This document shows positions 12,395 through 23,324 of a DNA stretch of 64,000 nt, in pieces; the stretch's first letter is position 1, and each line of letters opens with the position of its first letter. The translations under genes and the position numbers were made by a program. The DNA comes from Heliocidaris tuberculata. Lineage: Eukaryota; Echinodermata; Echinoidea; Camarodonta; Echinometridae. The DNA is taken from NCBI GenBank assembly GCA_025618425.1, contig CM046838.1:7401655-7465654 (forward strand), given 5' to 3'. The notes beneath the pieces were generated by a model. The model made no database searches, was not told the DNA's origin, and saw only the letters and a list, made by a program, of their open reading frames with translations.

Positions 12395-13035
12395 GTTTAA
12401 GGTGCATAATTCCGAAGGTTCATTTTCCGAGGTTCCATAATTCCGAAAGGTTCGATATTCCGAAGGTTCCTTATCAGGGGCGGCGCTACAGGGGGGGGGG
12501 GGGCAGGGGGCGGCCGCCCCCTATCATTTTTCAAGCGAGCAAAAAAAAAAAAAAGAGGAAGAAGGGGGAAAAAAGGAGAAAGAGAAGGGGAAATGGAGAA
12601 GAGAAGGCTAGGCCATGCAATTATGACATAACTGTTATAGTCCTATTTTGTTATTTCAAGACCCTCGACGTGCGACGTTGCTATACGCGTCACTTTGCCC
12701 CCCCCCCTATTTAAATACCCTGGCGCCGCCCCTGTTCATTATTACGAAATTGGAATAGGTTTATTATTTCCGAAAATTAAATGGAGTTCATAACCCCGAA
12801 GGTTCATAATTCTAATATGCAGTAGAACCTTTTCATTTTCTTATTTAATTTTCGGTATCACGAGCCGTTGGAATAACGAACCCTATATACTTCATTTTTT
12901 AGAATTAGAACCCCAGAGCTCAGGATAAACGAAGCTTTGGAATAACGAACCTCCGGAATAATGAACCTTTGGAATAATACAAGAAATGTTCGGAATTATG
13001 AACTGAGCTCTATTTCACTTTCTGAATTATGAACC
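12395..13035. repeat. Dispersed ATTCCGAAGGTTCATAA repeats in both orientations
   Basis: Short units such as AATTCCGAAGGTTCA and their complement TGAACCTTTGGAATAA recur at least ten times on both sides of the nested MITE (12395-12475 and 12734-13035). The switch from one orientation to the other around 12840 gives the block dyad symmetry. Function is unknown; the block could be a transposase-binding array or decayed satellite. Confidence 0.5.
12475..12734. mobile_element. hAT-like MITE with 8-bp target duplication
   Basis: The ends are CAGGGGCGGCGC and GCGCCGCCCCTG, exact inverted repeats of 12 bases. The flanks are TTCCTTAT on the left and TTCATTAT on the right, an 8-bp duplication with one mismatch, as expected for hAT elements. 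The 260-bp interior is GC-rich at the edges with an A-rich purine tract and no transposase. It has split one of the CCGAAGGTTCATAATT repeats, so it is younger than that array. Confidence 0.78.
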
Positions 13036-14312
13036 CCCTTATATGGCAAATTTTTATGCCCCAAATTGTATCAGGCCCGTTACTCTTTAAGCACATCTCT
13101 TAAGAAAATAGCAACTTGTAGAGATTTTAAAAATGAACATGTTATCTAGAGTGACAAAGAAAGATCATCAAACAAAGGATCATTATTATAGCGCCGTTTA
13201 AGGTGCATCCTGCTCTTTATACTGCACCATTAGGAAGCAAAACGAAAAGAAACAAGAGAACAAAAGGCAGGGAATAATCCATCAACTTCAATGTGTACAG
13301 GTGCGTGATTTAGAAAAAAAAATCAATAAACATTGGGGCCTGTGTTGCTTTTTGACCTACACCTTGTAGGAAAGCTCACAACTCTTTAAAATGCCAGGAT
13401 TATTGCGAAGAATAAATGAAGACGAGTAGACAAAAGGCCATTAACATAGTATCATTTTAAGTGAATCCTGCGCTTTATCATTAGAAAGCCGCAGAGAAAG
13501 GAAACAAAGGAGCAAAAGGCAGGAAAGCATCGTGTCCACAGCTGCGTCTAGAGAAGAAAAACTGCAAGAGGGGCCAATAAGTTTGGCAGATATTTGAAAG
13601 CGGGCCCAGTATGGGTATTTTTCCGAATAGTTTTTCCGCTAGGCTTCGTTGCGACCTCGCTCTAATGCATGGACAAAACAAACTATATATACCTACTGCT
13701 TTATTAAGTAAATGGATAATTAACTAAAGAGAAAGGGTACAATTATTATGAGCTTTATAACGCGACTGACTTTCTTATTTGTCTTACAAGTAAAACAAAA
13801 CAAAAAAATGGATGGTAAAACGAATTCATTACAGAAAAGGACGATTTGATTTTATAAAGAATATAATTCGACGATTTCAAGTTGAATGCACCCACCGGTC
13901 ATGCATATTCAGGTACCTATTTACATGACAAGTAGGTGTACCACGAATGACCAATCACAACGCGCTAAGCCGTCAGGTTGAGGATTACGTCATCCGGCGT
14001 ACGAGGCCACGCCGCCTTAGCAACAAAAGAGAGGTGTGCAAAGATCGATCGAGCGAGCAATGTAAATTTTCGAAAACCAAAATCCTGATGAAGCGTTTTG
14101 GAAAGGGTAAATACAAACACAGTTTTCAGGTACTTATACTTAGTATTTTGACTTCAAATTTTGGGAAGTGGTAAATGAATCATTAAAGAATCCAAATACG
14201 TAAAAAAAGAAATTTGGGGGAAAAATGACATTTACACTAAAACACGCTATTTATAGACAAGTACCACTTGCGACTTCCGCCTGGTTTCGTCGTGAGCGGT
14301 CACATATTAGGG

Positions 14313-14383
14313 ATACACCCATTTTCCAAATCACGCAGTTTGTGAGTATCTGACTTATTTCTGTCAGTACTATTATTATTCAT
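14313..14383 (-). pseudogene. LINE-A ORF2 N-terminal piece
   Basis: On the minus strand an ATG at 14383 opens a 23-codon segment (MNNNSTDRNK...LENGCIP) that reaches the transposon junction. Across the 5.65 kb insertion it continues in frame into KRGIKFAHLNIHSL at 8659, the usual start of a CR1-type endonuclease. It lies about 100 bases after the ORF1 stop, a typical ORF1-ORF2 spacing. Confidence 0.6.
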
Positions 14384-14486
14384 TTGTCAATACCAACGTC
14401 TGCGTTGCAAAATAATCTCGATGACTTCGGTTTTAATTCGTCATTACCTGCATAGGATCTAGATGATCCCAGGTCAGATGCTGAGT

Positions 14487-15542
14487 TTAACCCTTCGTCG
14501 TCATCACTTGATTCACAAGATGTATATGTTCGTACCATCCTTGCTGGTCTTTCGTCAGTGGAAGCAAAGGGTAGGGAGGCTTCAGTCTTCCTCTTTGTTG
14601 ATGGTTGCTGAAATCCGACGGTGAAGATCCCACCGTGGCAGCCACTTCAGCATACGACCTTCGCTGAGTAGGTGGAAGTTGCCCTCGAGGTTTATCAATA
14701 AAGTGTTGTAGATTTGAGGCAAGCACAGCCTGTCCTGCCTTGTTGATGTGGACTCCGTCTCTGCCAAGGTGCCTGTCACCGATGTTATTGTTGTCGATGA
14801 ACCCCCACCTCCGTTCACGGGCAGCACTTTTCAACCGCTCATTGACTTCGTCGACTCGATGCCTCTCATATGCAGATTCCCACCTGCGGTGTATGATGCT
14901 TGACACGCCGACTGAGCATCCTCTTGTCGTTATCGCCTCACCAAGTGCTATGATGTCCTCACAAGTGCTCCGGCAACACTCCGCCAAGTTATTAGTGCCA
15001 ACGTGTAGAATGACATCACCCTTCTCTCTCACTGCCTTCGAAGCCTTCTGCGATGAGATATCCTTCACCTTCGCCCCTGGATGAGGATGGCAGACCACCT
15101 TCCGTCTTCTGCTCAGGAGACTGCCCTCAATATGCTTGATCAGCGAGTCACCCTCGACGACCACATCTGGTAGCTCGGACACCTTAGAACACCGTTTGCG
15201 ATGGCGTTCTCGATACTCCATTAGCTGATCGTTAGGCGACATAGATCTGCTAGCGTTGTCTTTGGCATCGATTTCATCGGAGAGCGCATCGAAACGATTC
15301 ATCGTTGGGATGGCAGGTGCATATAACACTCGTGGTTGAACTTTGCCAATAATATTCGATTCAGAAATAGACTTCGCGATATCTTGAAGATTTTCTCTCT
15401 CTTGCACAAGCTTTTCATCGCCAAACTTCGATTCCAGTTTGGTTAGCCGGGTCGCTAACTCGTGGACAGACGATAAGACGCGGTTTAAAAGATCATAGAG
15501 ATCTTTCTGATCGGAGACAGAATCTTGTTTTGTTTCATTCAC
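14487..15542 (-). CDS. LINE-A ORF1: coiled coil plus SGNH/GDSL hydrolase-like domain
   Basis: The frame is open for 351 codons from ATG at 15542. Residues 10-65 are a heptad-rich, probably coiled-coil segment. Residues 125-285 form an SGNH (GDSL) hydrolase-like domain with EGDSL (Ser133), HVGTNN (about 180-185, the block with the conserved Asn) and RDGVHINKAG (Asp262 and His265), so the Ser-Asp-His triad looks complete. Such esterase-like domains are known in ORF1 proteins of CR1-group LINEs, where they are thought to help the RNP or membrane binding; the substrate is not known. The start may be a by-product of a frameshift, because a SAP-like segment lies just upstream in another frame (15569-15724). 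Confidence 0.85.
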   Translation of the reverse strand: MNETKQDSVSDQKDLYDLLNRVLSSVHELATRLTKLESKFGDEKLVQERENLQDIAKSISESNIIGKVQPRVLYAPAIPTMNRFDALSDEIDAKDNASRSMSPNDQLMEYRERHRKRCSKVSELPDVVVEGDSLIKHIEGSLLSRRRKVVCHPHPGAKVKDISSQKASKAVREKGDVILHVGTNNLAECCRSTCEDIIALGEAITTRGCSVGVSSIIHRRWESAYERHRVDEVNERLKSAARERRWGFIDNNNIGDRHLGRDGVHINKAGQAVLASNLQHFIDKPRGQLPPTQRRSYAEVAATVGSSPSDFSNHQQRGRLKPPYPLLPLTKDQQGWYEHIHLVNQVMTTKG

Positions 15543-15568
15543 GAGAGCTGTTTGAGTATCATCGATGA

Positions 15569-15724
15569 CTATGGTTTGATTGCGTTGTCCTTACTCTCTT
15601 TTTCGATTGCATTTTGCAGCCTTTTTACTAATGTCTCCTTTACACCATTTTTATTTAGCCCCCTCTTCTGCAGTTCAGCTTTAATCTCCTTCACGCGTAG
15701 ACTTCTTACATTAACGATTACCAT
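15569..15724 (-). pseudogene. SAP-domain-like N-terminus of LINE-A ORF1
   Basis: A 51-codon frame from ATG at 15724 reads VRSLRVKEIKAELQKRGLNK followed by NGVKETLVKRLQNAI, a good match to the SAP helix-extension-helix DNA-binding motif (L-x-x-E-L-K/R-x-x-G-L-x-x-x-G-x-K-x-x-L-V-x-R-L). It ends at a TAG 26 bases before the ORF1 ATG and in a different frame, so one small indel would make a single SAP, coiled-coil and SGNH protein. It is too short to be found by length alone. The SAP call is from motif reading. Confidence 0.6.
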
Positions 15725-15793
15725 TGTGACGTCATTGATAATTCATCTCAGCTCAACAGTAATATGACGTCATTGAAATAAAGTTCAGCAGAC

Positions 15794-16401
15794 GGGGGTG
15801 ATTCACTAACAGCTAAAATTAATCCCAAATAAGAAAAAAAAATCAATTTTAGGAACAATATCCATCCTAAGAGCGATATCGCTTTTAGTGACTGATTCAC
15901 TAAGGTATTTGGGATTGATTCCAGCCTCTGAATTGATTTTAAGGTTGGGAGTGATCCGGATCGCTCCTAACAATCACAAACGGTCACTCCACTGCATGCC
16001 TGCGCTGCATGCCCGCGCCCCAACCTCGGCGCGGCTACGCTGTGCCTGCCTGCGCTGCACGCCCATTGCCCTAGCTATAGGCCCTAGCCCTGTGTATGTC
16101 CAGTCGATGCGTGCGCGCAATTAATGCAGTAGCTAGGTAACGCGCACTAGCTACGCGCTAAGTAGAGATTTAGGTCGGGTGACTGAGGGGCGGTGACTGA
16201 AATTTGAGTACGTTGATTGGTTGGAATGAGTGCGCTCGTAAATATTCATTTGCGCTCATATATATTCATGATAAAATTGATTCCATCCTAAAAGCGATTT
16301 AGTGAATCAGTAAGGTGGAATTAATTTTAAGCTGGGAATGAAATCAATCCCGAAAATTGATTTTAGGAATGATATCGATCCCAGTTAGTGAATCACCCCC
16401 C
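15794..16401. mobile_element. 608-bp MITE with GGGGGTGATTCACTAAC ends
   Basis: The left end GGGGGTGATTCACTAAC is mirrored by GTTAGTGAATCACCCCC on the right, and GATTCACTAA recurs in subterminal positions at about 15890 and, inverted, at 16296. The centre is GC-rich with repeats of TGCGCTGCATGCCCGC type. There is no coding capacity. G-rich ends of this kind occur in PIF/Harbinger-type MITEs, but no clear 3-bp duplication is seen, so the superfamily is open. It lies immediately upstream of LINE-A ORF1. Confidence 0.65.
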
Positions 16402-17060
16402 TGTATACGTATACTGCGTCGCGTCATATAGTTACCGCGTATGTAGTATAATCTCTCCTGCGCTCTCTCCCGCTTAGTCTCTAAGCTGCGTAAATTGTTT
16501 TTATTTTGCGCGAAAATGTTCAAAAATTAATCAAAATTTTCATAAAATTTTGACCATATATAATGATAAATTGACCTGAATCTCAAAAAGTATATATTGT
16601 TAAAATAAAATAAATAATACGATGCTCACCACTGTCCTTTTGTGGTCAGTTCAGTATAAAAAGTTTGTATAGAATCAGTTAATTAGCTGCCAAAAATCCG
16701 CTTTTTCAGGAGCTCGTGACAAACACGTCCTCTCGCTTACACTTCCTCTCATCTTCTTCTTCTTCTTGCCGAAGAAGGCCTAGGGTAGAATTTATGGAAA
16801 AGTTGTCGCGACAACGTCCGGATAACACCCCGCGTGAAGCGTCTTAACAGGCAGGGTAACGAAAAATTGTCCGGACAATTCAGTTCCAGAAAGGTCTGTT
16901 AAGACGGGGCTTCAGAAGATGAAGCTACATTTTCTTTATAATCTCCTGCATGAATAGCGGTAAAGAGCTTTTATTAGGTGGGCTGTACTACAAGTACAGA
17001 CCACCTTCTGTTTTTGTACGAAATTTTCTTTATTTATTATTATTTATTTATTTTTATTTC
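16402..17060. other. No gene seen
   Basis: The stretch is AT-rich with a TTGTCGCGACAA palindrome near 16802 and GTCCGGA/TCCGGAC segments that pair between 16815 and 16875. I find no reading frame, RNA or transposon ends that I can support. Confidence 0.3.
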
Positions 17061-17079
17061 TACCCACTTTTTTGTGTCC

Positions 17080-17880
17080 GCTATATCTCCAAAACGGCTT
17101 ATCCAAATGTATTCAAATTTGGTACGATGGTATATATGGTTATTGTCTCAGCACAAAAATTTTTTCAACATAGTCAATGCATCGTGACGTCATCTAGGCG
17201 CCATTTTGTAAAATTCTGACATATGCTATATCTCTGCAATACAAAGTCATAACATAGCAATATTTGGCATGATGCAAGTTAATTAAACATGAAATTAATT
17301 GAACATAGGGTGCGTGCGCGTACGCGGGCGTCGGTGAAGGTGCGCGCGCGCAAAATCTGAAAATGCTCAAAATGGTCTATAGTTGATTTTGGGCATATTT
17401 CAGGCCATTTCAAACATTTCAAAATTTTCCGCGCGTGCGCGCATGCGCGCGCGTCAATGGCCTTAAGTTCCGTATAGGCACAATATCTCCAAAACTTCTT
17501 ATTCAAATGTATTCAAATTTGGTACGATGGTTTATATGGTTATTGTCTCAGCACAGAATTTTTTTCAACATAGTCAATGCATCGTGACGTCATCTAGGCG
17601 CCATTTTGTAAAATTCTGACATATGCTATATCTCTGCAATACAATGTCATAACATAGCAATATTTGGCATAATGCAAGTTGATTAAAATTGAAGTTAATT
17701 GAACATAGGGTGCGTGCGCGTACGCGCGCGTCGGTGAAGGATGCGCGCGCGCAAAGTCTGAAAATGCTCAAAATGGTCTATAATCAATTTTGGGCATGTT
17801 TAAGGCCATTTTAAACATTTCAAAATTTCCGCGCGTGCGCACATGCGCGCGCGTCATTGGCCTTAAGTTCCGTATACAGC
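17080..17880. repeat. Two 400-bp tandem units with long alternating GC tracts
   Basis: ATTCAAATTTGGTACGATGG recurs exactly 400 bases apart (ending 17130 and 17530), as do CATCGTGACGTCATCTAGGC and the following segments. Each unit ends in two tracts of alternating purine and pyrimidine (GTGCGTGCGCGTACGCG and GCGCGTGCGCGCATGCGCG), which continue in looser form to about 18115. Such tracts favour Z-DNA. Short reading frames over them are low-complexity by-products. Confidence 0.75.
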
Positions 17881-18589
17881 TTGAAAATGACTTATCTTGG
17901 ACTGTTTTAGCATTTTAATTGATCCTACATAATTTCTAGAATATTTTCTTACACGCGTGCGTACGCGTACGTGCGCGCATACGCGCACAAACGGTAAAAA
18001 TGCCTTAGATTGACTGGAATAGACTGCATGTGTTACAGGGCATTGTTGAACATTTGCAATTGGTGCGTGCATTATAACTCCTAGTACGCGCACGCGCGCA
18101 TTACCCTCATGCGCGCAAACATGTAGAAATGCTTTTAATGGTCTATAATTGATTCTAACGTTGATTGTGCATCATTTTGACATTAAAATACAGTGCTTTA
18201 AAGCAGTTATGTAGGAACATGCCTACTTCACACTTCAATATTACTACTCTATCGCATTTCAACTCTTCCACAGCCCACTGTATAGTTGTACTTGTTCAAC
18301 TCTAGTTTGTCTTCTTGTCTTCTAGAATGTCTTCTAAAGTTTAGTGTGTCCTCCCTTACCATGCTTACAAGGAAATTATATATAAGTTCTGTTTCATGTC
18401 TTTATATATATATACATCTACATGTCAAAAATGAATACACCTTATTTCGCTCAAACGATTGGATCTTTAACATACGCAATAACCAAAAAACATGTAGACC
18501 CTATCTTTATGATCTTGAATGGCAGATATCATTTCACGATTTCACCCACATAATACGAGACAATGAAAAGATATCACAAAATCAAGTTG

Positions 18590-18870
18590 TGGGAAAATTG
18601 TTAAATTGAATGCACAACACGCTAAATTGGATGCTCCAAAAGGAATTCGAATTCAGGAACGAGTTTGTTGCGTGATCACGTGCTACATTGAATGAAGGCT
18701 TTATGAATTACGTGCGTGACCTGTGAATTCGAATAAAAAGAGTGTTAATTTGACTGCCTGAAATGGGAATTTGAATGCTTCCGAGATGAATTTGAATGCA
18801 CAGAACATATTCATTGCTCGTAAAATGAATTAGACTGACAAAGTTGCGAAATCGGTCGGGAAAACGTATA
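18590..18870. mobile_element. Solo end of the same IS630/Tc1-type family as at 62.1 kb
   Basis: Read on the minus strand this begins TATACGTTTTCCCGACCGAT and continues into scattered CATTCAAATT units, matching the start TATAGGTTTTCCCGGCCGAA and CATTCAATTT units at 62126. Only one end and its subterminal array are present here, with no transposase. It directly abuts the fold-back Tc1 element. Confidence 0.55.
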
Positions 18871-20465
18871 GTTGACACCAGTTTAATATACGTAAAGAGT
18901 TTCAGGGGTCAGTCATGCGTTATTAAAAATGGAAAGCTACCCCTCCCCCCCCCCCCCCCCCCCCAATATCATTTCCAGCGCAATTAGAAGGTCACTGGTT
19001 TTTGTCAGTTGTGCCAGCATTTTTGCCCTTTTGGCATTCTACAAAATCTGACCCTCGTTTGTCCTGATAATATTCAACATTTTTTGAATGATATACAATA
19101 AGCATTCATATACTCATGCAGAAAACTAGTATTTTCATCTAAGAAACACGTCAACAATTTGGGAACACCACAATGCTTTTTTTGTTTTATTTTTATCATG
19201 GGAAGTCATATTCTATGCATTTGTGTATACCCTTACTAGGAAAGTAATGACTAAATGAATAATGGTATGTCATGAGATGTTTATTTGTTCATTTTTCAAA
19301 GTTTATTTTATCATGTTTCTGATTATAGAGACTTCTCATCTAAGAACCTGCCCCTGGCAGCGATCACAGCACTGCACATTCTGCATGTTCTGGGAATTCG
19401 GCTGGTCATGTTGTGGAGATAGAGACTAGAACGTCTTTCTATGGCTTCTGAAGATATAAAAATATTTGTCTTCCAGCAGGACAATGACCCCAGTCATTCC
19501 TTAAGGCTGTGTTAAAATAAAATCTACCTGGACAAAAAAAGAAGAAAAAGGGTTCCTGAAAATCATGGATTGGTTGCCCAAGTCATCGTATCTGAATCTG
19601 GGAAGAGCTGGAGAGGAAGGTCTTATAAAAATGCACAGCAAGTGAGCTTCATCTTATGAAGACATTGAAATACATTTCCAGTGACTACCTCCACAACTAC
19701 CTCCACAAGTTTGTCCTCCAGCAGAAAAATTACCCCAAACACTCCTCAAGGCAGTGTCAAAGCTACGTTTAGAAAAAAAAAAAAGAGAAAGGGGTCTTGA
19801 AAACCATGCTATGGGAAGAGCTGGACAGTAAGGTCCAAGGAAAATGCCCAACAAAGTGAGCCTCATTATGTTAGAAATTCTTCAGAAGGCAGGGAAAGAC
19901 ATTTCTAGTGACTTCCTCCACAACTAGTTCCACAATGTGACCAACTGGATGCCCAGGATGTGCCGTGCTGTGGTTGCTACCAAGGGCAGGTTCTCTAATG
20001 AGAAGTCTTTATTATTCGAAACGTGATTGAATAAAACTTTGACAAATAAAGAAATGCCCATTTCATGACAAACTTTTATTCACTTAGGCATTATTTTCCT
20101 TGAAGAAGTAATACAGATGCAAAGAATAAACAACAAAATATAATTTCCCATGAGAAAAAAAGAAAACAAAAAGCATTGTGGTGATCCAAAAATGTTGATG
20201 TGTTTCGTAGATAAAAATGTTAGTTCTCTGCATGAATATAGAATTGATTAATGTATATTAGTCAATAAAGATGTAATATTAAACAGTACAGGGTCAGATT
20301 TTGTAGAATGCCAAAAGGGCAACAATACTGGCGCAACTGACCTAAACCAGTGACCTTCTAATTGCGCTGGAAATGATATTTGCCGGGGGGGGGGGGGTAG
20401 GTCGCCCTTTTAACGCATGACTGCCCACTGAAACGCTTTTCGTATGTTAAACTGGTATATCAACT
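18871..20465 (+). pseudogene. Fold-back Tc1-like element with decayed transposase
   Basis: Arms of about 540 bases (18871-19415 and about 19930-20465) are inverted copies. Between them, + strand translation gives the Tc1 signature FVFQQDNDPSHS near 19468, then MDWLPKSSYLNL near 19565, the eroded counterpart of the usual catalytic SPDLNPIE block. A second partial copy of the catalytic region (VLQQKNYPKHS near 19710) and a C-terminal segment (NWMPRMCRAVVATKG near 19940) follow. The left arm also contains an inverted copy of the C-terminal segment, which a simple Tc1 would not have. Frameshifts and stops are frequent, so no protein is made. Confidence 0.7.
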
Positions 20466-20596
20466 TGAAAGCTGATGTCTACACTTTAGTTTGATACCAA
20501 ATTGTTACAGAGTCACATATCTGATGATAAATGAAATGCGGGTGATAGTGAAAAATCAGTTCCGAATACAGGTGTACCCAAACTTGGGGGGGCAGT

Positions 20597-20597
20597 G

Positions 20598-20628
<31 letters not shown>

Positions 20629-22108
20629 ACATATACCAGAGCTTTGGCAACTCTCGTGGAAATCAACACAATGCAAAAGCAAATTTGAGAATAATGGTAG
20701 TGTAGCTGAAATCAAAGTTCCCAAAAGTTGTCCTCCCTTTTGAAATTTTTGCTAAGGTTGGAAAAATGTCTCCCCGGCAATTGAACTCGGGTCCTTGGCT
20801 AAGAACACCATTGGCTTAACCACTATGCCACATAGACGGGCCAGTGGTTACGGTGACACCATATTCAATCGACCGACAGATTAACAAATCTTAAACCTTC
20901 ATTGATTATTTCCTTTGTCCTTTGAGAAAAAACAAAGAAATGCAAAGGAAATTATACAAGAATAGTTGAAATCAAAATAAGAATACAGAATAACATAAGA
21001 AAAGATTAAAAACTATGATAAAAGAAGAAAAATAAAGAAAACATTAGGAAGTACTGAAAGATATGATAAAGGAATAAAGAATGAAAAATAAAAGGATATA
21101 TATATAGAGAAGATGTATGAAATAACATATACCAGAGCTTTGGCAACTCTCGTGGAAATCAACACAATGCAAAAGCAAATTTGAGAATAATGGTAGTGTA
21201 GCTGAAATCAAAGTTCCCAAGAGTTGTCCTCCCTTTTGAAATTTTTGCTAAGGTTGGAAAAATGTCTCCCCGGCAATTGAACCCGGGTCCTTGGCTAAGA
21301 ACACCATTGGCTTAACCACTATGCCACATAGACGGGCCAGTGGTTACGGTGACACCATATTCAATCGACCGACAGATAAACAAATCTTAAACCTTCATTG
21401 ATTATTTCCTTTGTCCTTTGAGAAAAAACAAAGAAATGCAAAGGAAATTATACAAGAATAGTTGAAATCAAAATAAGAATACAGAATAACATAAGAAAAG
21501 ATTTAAAAATATGATAAAAGAAGAAAAATAAAGAAAACATTAGGAAGTACTGAAAGAGATGATAAAGGAATAAAGAATGAAAAACAAAAGGAAATATATA
21601 TAGAGAAGATGTATGAAATAACATATACCAGAGCTTTGGCAACTCTCGTGGAAATCAACACAATGCAAAAGCAAATTTGAGAATAATGGTAGTGTAGCTG
21701 AAATCAAAGTTCCCAAGAGTTGTCCTCCCTTTTGAAATTTTTGCTAAGGTTGGAAAAATGTCTCCCCGGCAATTGAACCCGGGTCCTTGGCTAAGAACAC
21801 CATTGGCTTAACCACTATGCCACATAGACGGGCCAGTGGTTACGGTGACACCATATTCAATCGACCGACAGATTAACAAATCTTAAACCTTCATTGATTA
21901 TTTCCTTTGTCCTTTGAGCAAAAACAAAGAAATGCAAAGGAAATTATACAAGAATAGTTGAAATCAAAATAAGAATACAGAATAACATAAGAAAAGATAA
22001 AAAAATATGATAAAAGGAGAAAAATAAAGAAAACATTAGGAAATACTGAAAGAGATGATAAAGGAATAAAGAATGAAAAACAAAAGGAAATATATATAGA
22101 GAAGATGA
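20597..22108. repeat. Three 496-bp tandem units, each with a tRNA-like segment
   Basis: ATGAAATAACATATACCAGA begins at 20621, 21117 and 21613, a period of exactly 496, and the units differ at only a few positions over their length. Each holds an antisense tRNA-like block (20771-20846, 21267-21342, 21763-21838), a pyrimidine-poor AAAGAAGAAAAATAAAG tail and an AT repeat. The near identity suggests recent tandem duplication or an assembly effect. Upstream is a short TA repeat. Reading frames on the minus strand are low-complexity by-products. Confidence 0.85.
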
Positions 22109-22109
22109 T

Positions 22110-23280
22110 AGAAAGATAAAAGCAAAGAACAACATTTAAAAAAAATAAAAAGAGAAGATGAAAACAGATATACATAGGAAATGATATAAGAAAACATGAA
22201 AGAAGGAGAAAAGTAAAGACTATAAGGAAAGATAGAAGGAGAAGAAAAAAGAAAAATGTGTGTGGAATGTTATGTTTGTTTCTAATCCAGTGACGTTTAT
22301 TAGAGCTTGCCCAATGCTCAGGCAAAATACAATTTCTGAAACTATAGAACGATACTTTATTTTCTGCAAGGAGCACTGCCAGTGGATGTCAAAATGCGTC
22401 TTGACGAAAAAAAAAAAAAAAAAAATACCAACCAATTTTGGCTATAATTCGGTATCATTTTTCTTCTAAAAAGCTTCCTCATCTATTAGTAGCGATAAAA
22501 TTTGGCCTGCATTGTTGAAAGTATGCTAGTCCCTTTTTTCTGGGGGCACCCTGCATATATCTGTATGTATACATTATATATGTATATAATAAAGGAGTAA
22601 CCAAACTTTAAAAAAAAAAAAAAATTGTAAGTAATTATACTTTATACTATATTCTAGGCAAAATGCAATAAATTCAAATCATCCGATATATTGTATTCAA
22701 CTTAGATTTTGCACCATTAGACACCATCGTCTTTAAAACTTTGAGCATAACTGATATTGGTTTACGCTATTGTAAAGCAAAATAAGGCACTGTTTGTGCA
22801 GAATTGCTCTTTCAGAGTTCTACTCTCCCTGGTCATGAGCTTTTAAATCATGATTCTCATCATGGTTTATTTGTTTTAAACAATAATAATTCATCCATGT
22901 AAAAAGGGTTCCCTTTGTAATATCATGCAGCCTGCTTTTCAGAGAGGAAACATCCTTCAAAGAAGACATTCTGGGCGAATATTAAAAGCTTACACCTTTA
23001 ATTTCAGCTTGAGAAACAAGTAATATGGAAATGAAAAACGCTGAATCTTTTATACATCTAAACATTTTCTATATCATTTTAAAATTTGCAGATGATATTG
23101 TTCATTTACTTTCTAGCTTCAAATAAAATAAGCAAAAAGCTGATTTCTATTTGCTGATAATCCCAAACTATAATATTTGAGAGTATCAGTATTTAATTAA
23201 GAGCACAGTAACATTTATTGTATATCTTGTGGATCACTTTATCATCCTAAAAATGTCTTTTGCTGCCCAGTATCATTATC
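22110..23280. other. No gene seen
   Basis: Purine-rich AAGA sequence to about 22250, then AT-rich DNA with A-runs at 22409 and 22610. No splice-supported exon, domain or transposon end is apparent. Confidence 0.35.
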
Positions 23281-23324
23281 TATTGATGGTGATGTAGCGG
23301 GCGAGTAGCCGGGGGCGCTGGGGA

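Larger units (their letters stand above)
11950..13570. repeat. Four decayed tandem units within the transposon
   Basis: Related blocks begin near 11960, 12185, 13165 and 13445. Each carries a TTATA(T)CATAGC(A/G)C-like start, a TGCATTCC/TGCATCCTGC-like centre, an AGAGAACAAAA stretch and a GTGTC-A-TT-like end. They have no coding content. Confidence 0.45.
8660..14312. mobile_element. 5.65-kb non-autonomous DNA transposon inserted in LINE-A ORF2
   Basis: The ends are inverted: the left reads TGTGACC...CACGACG...AGGCGGAAGTCGC and the right is its reverse complement, ending GGTCACA. The LINE-A reading frame resumes on both sides. If a TA is taken as the target duplication, the ORF2 codons join in frame into the endonuclease start, which supports a TA-target (Tc1/mariner-like) insertion; a TTA duplication is also visible but would shift the frame. 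No transposase is present inside. The interior contains divergent internal duplications, G, C and GA runs, and a nested hAT-like MITE. Confidence 0.72.

Noticed and set aside
14582..15084. Frames of 81 and 114 codons on either strand inside LINE-A ORF1
   Set aside because: Shadows of the 351-codon SGNH ORF, whose catalytic motifs fix the correct frame.
21891..22376. 161-codon Phe/Leu/Ser-rich frame on the minus strand
   Set aside because: Translation of a purine-rich low-complexity tract at the end of the 496-bp array; it resembles a membrane protein only by composition.
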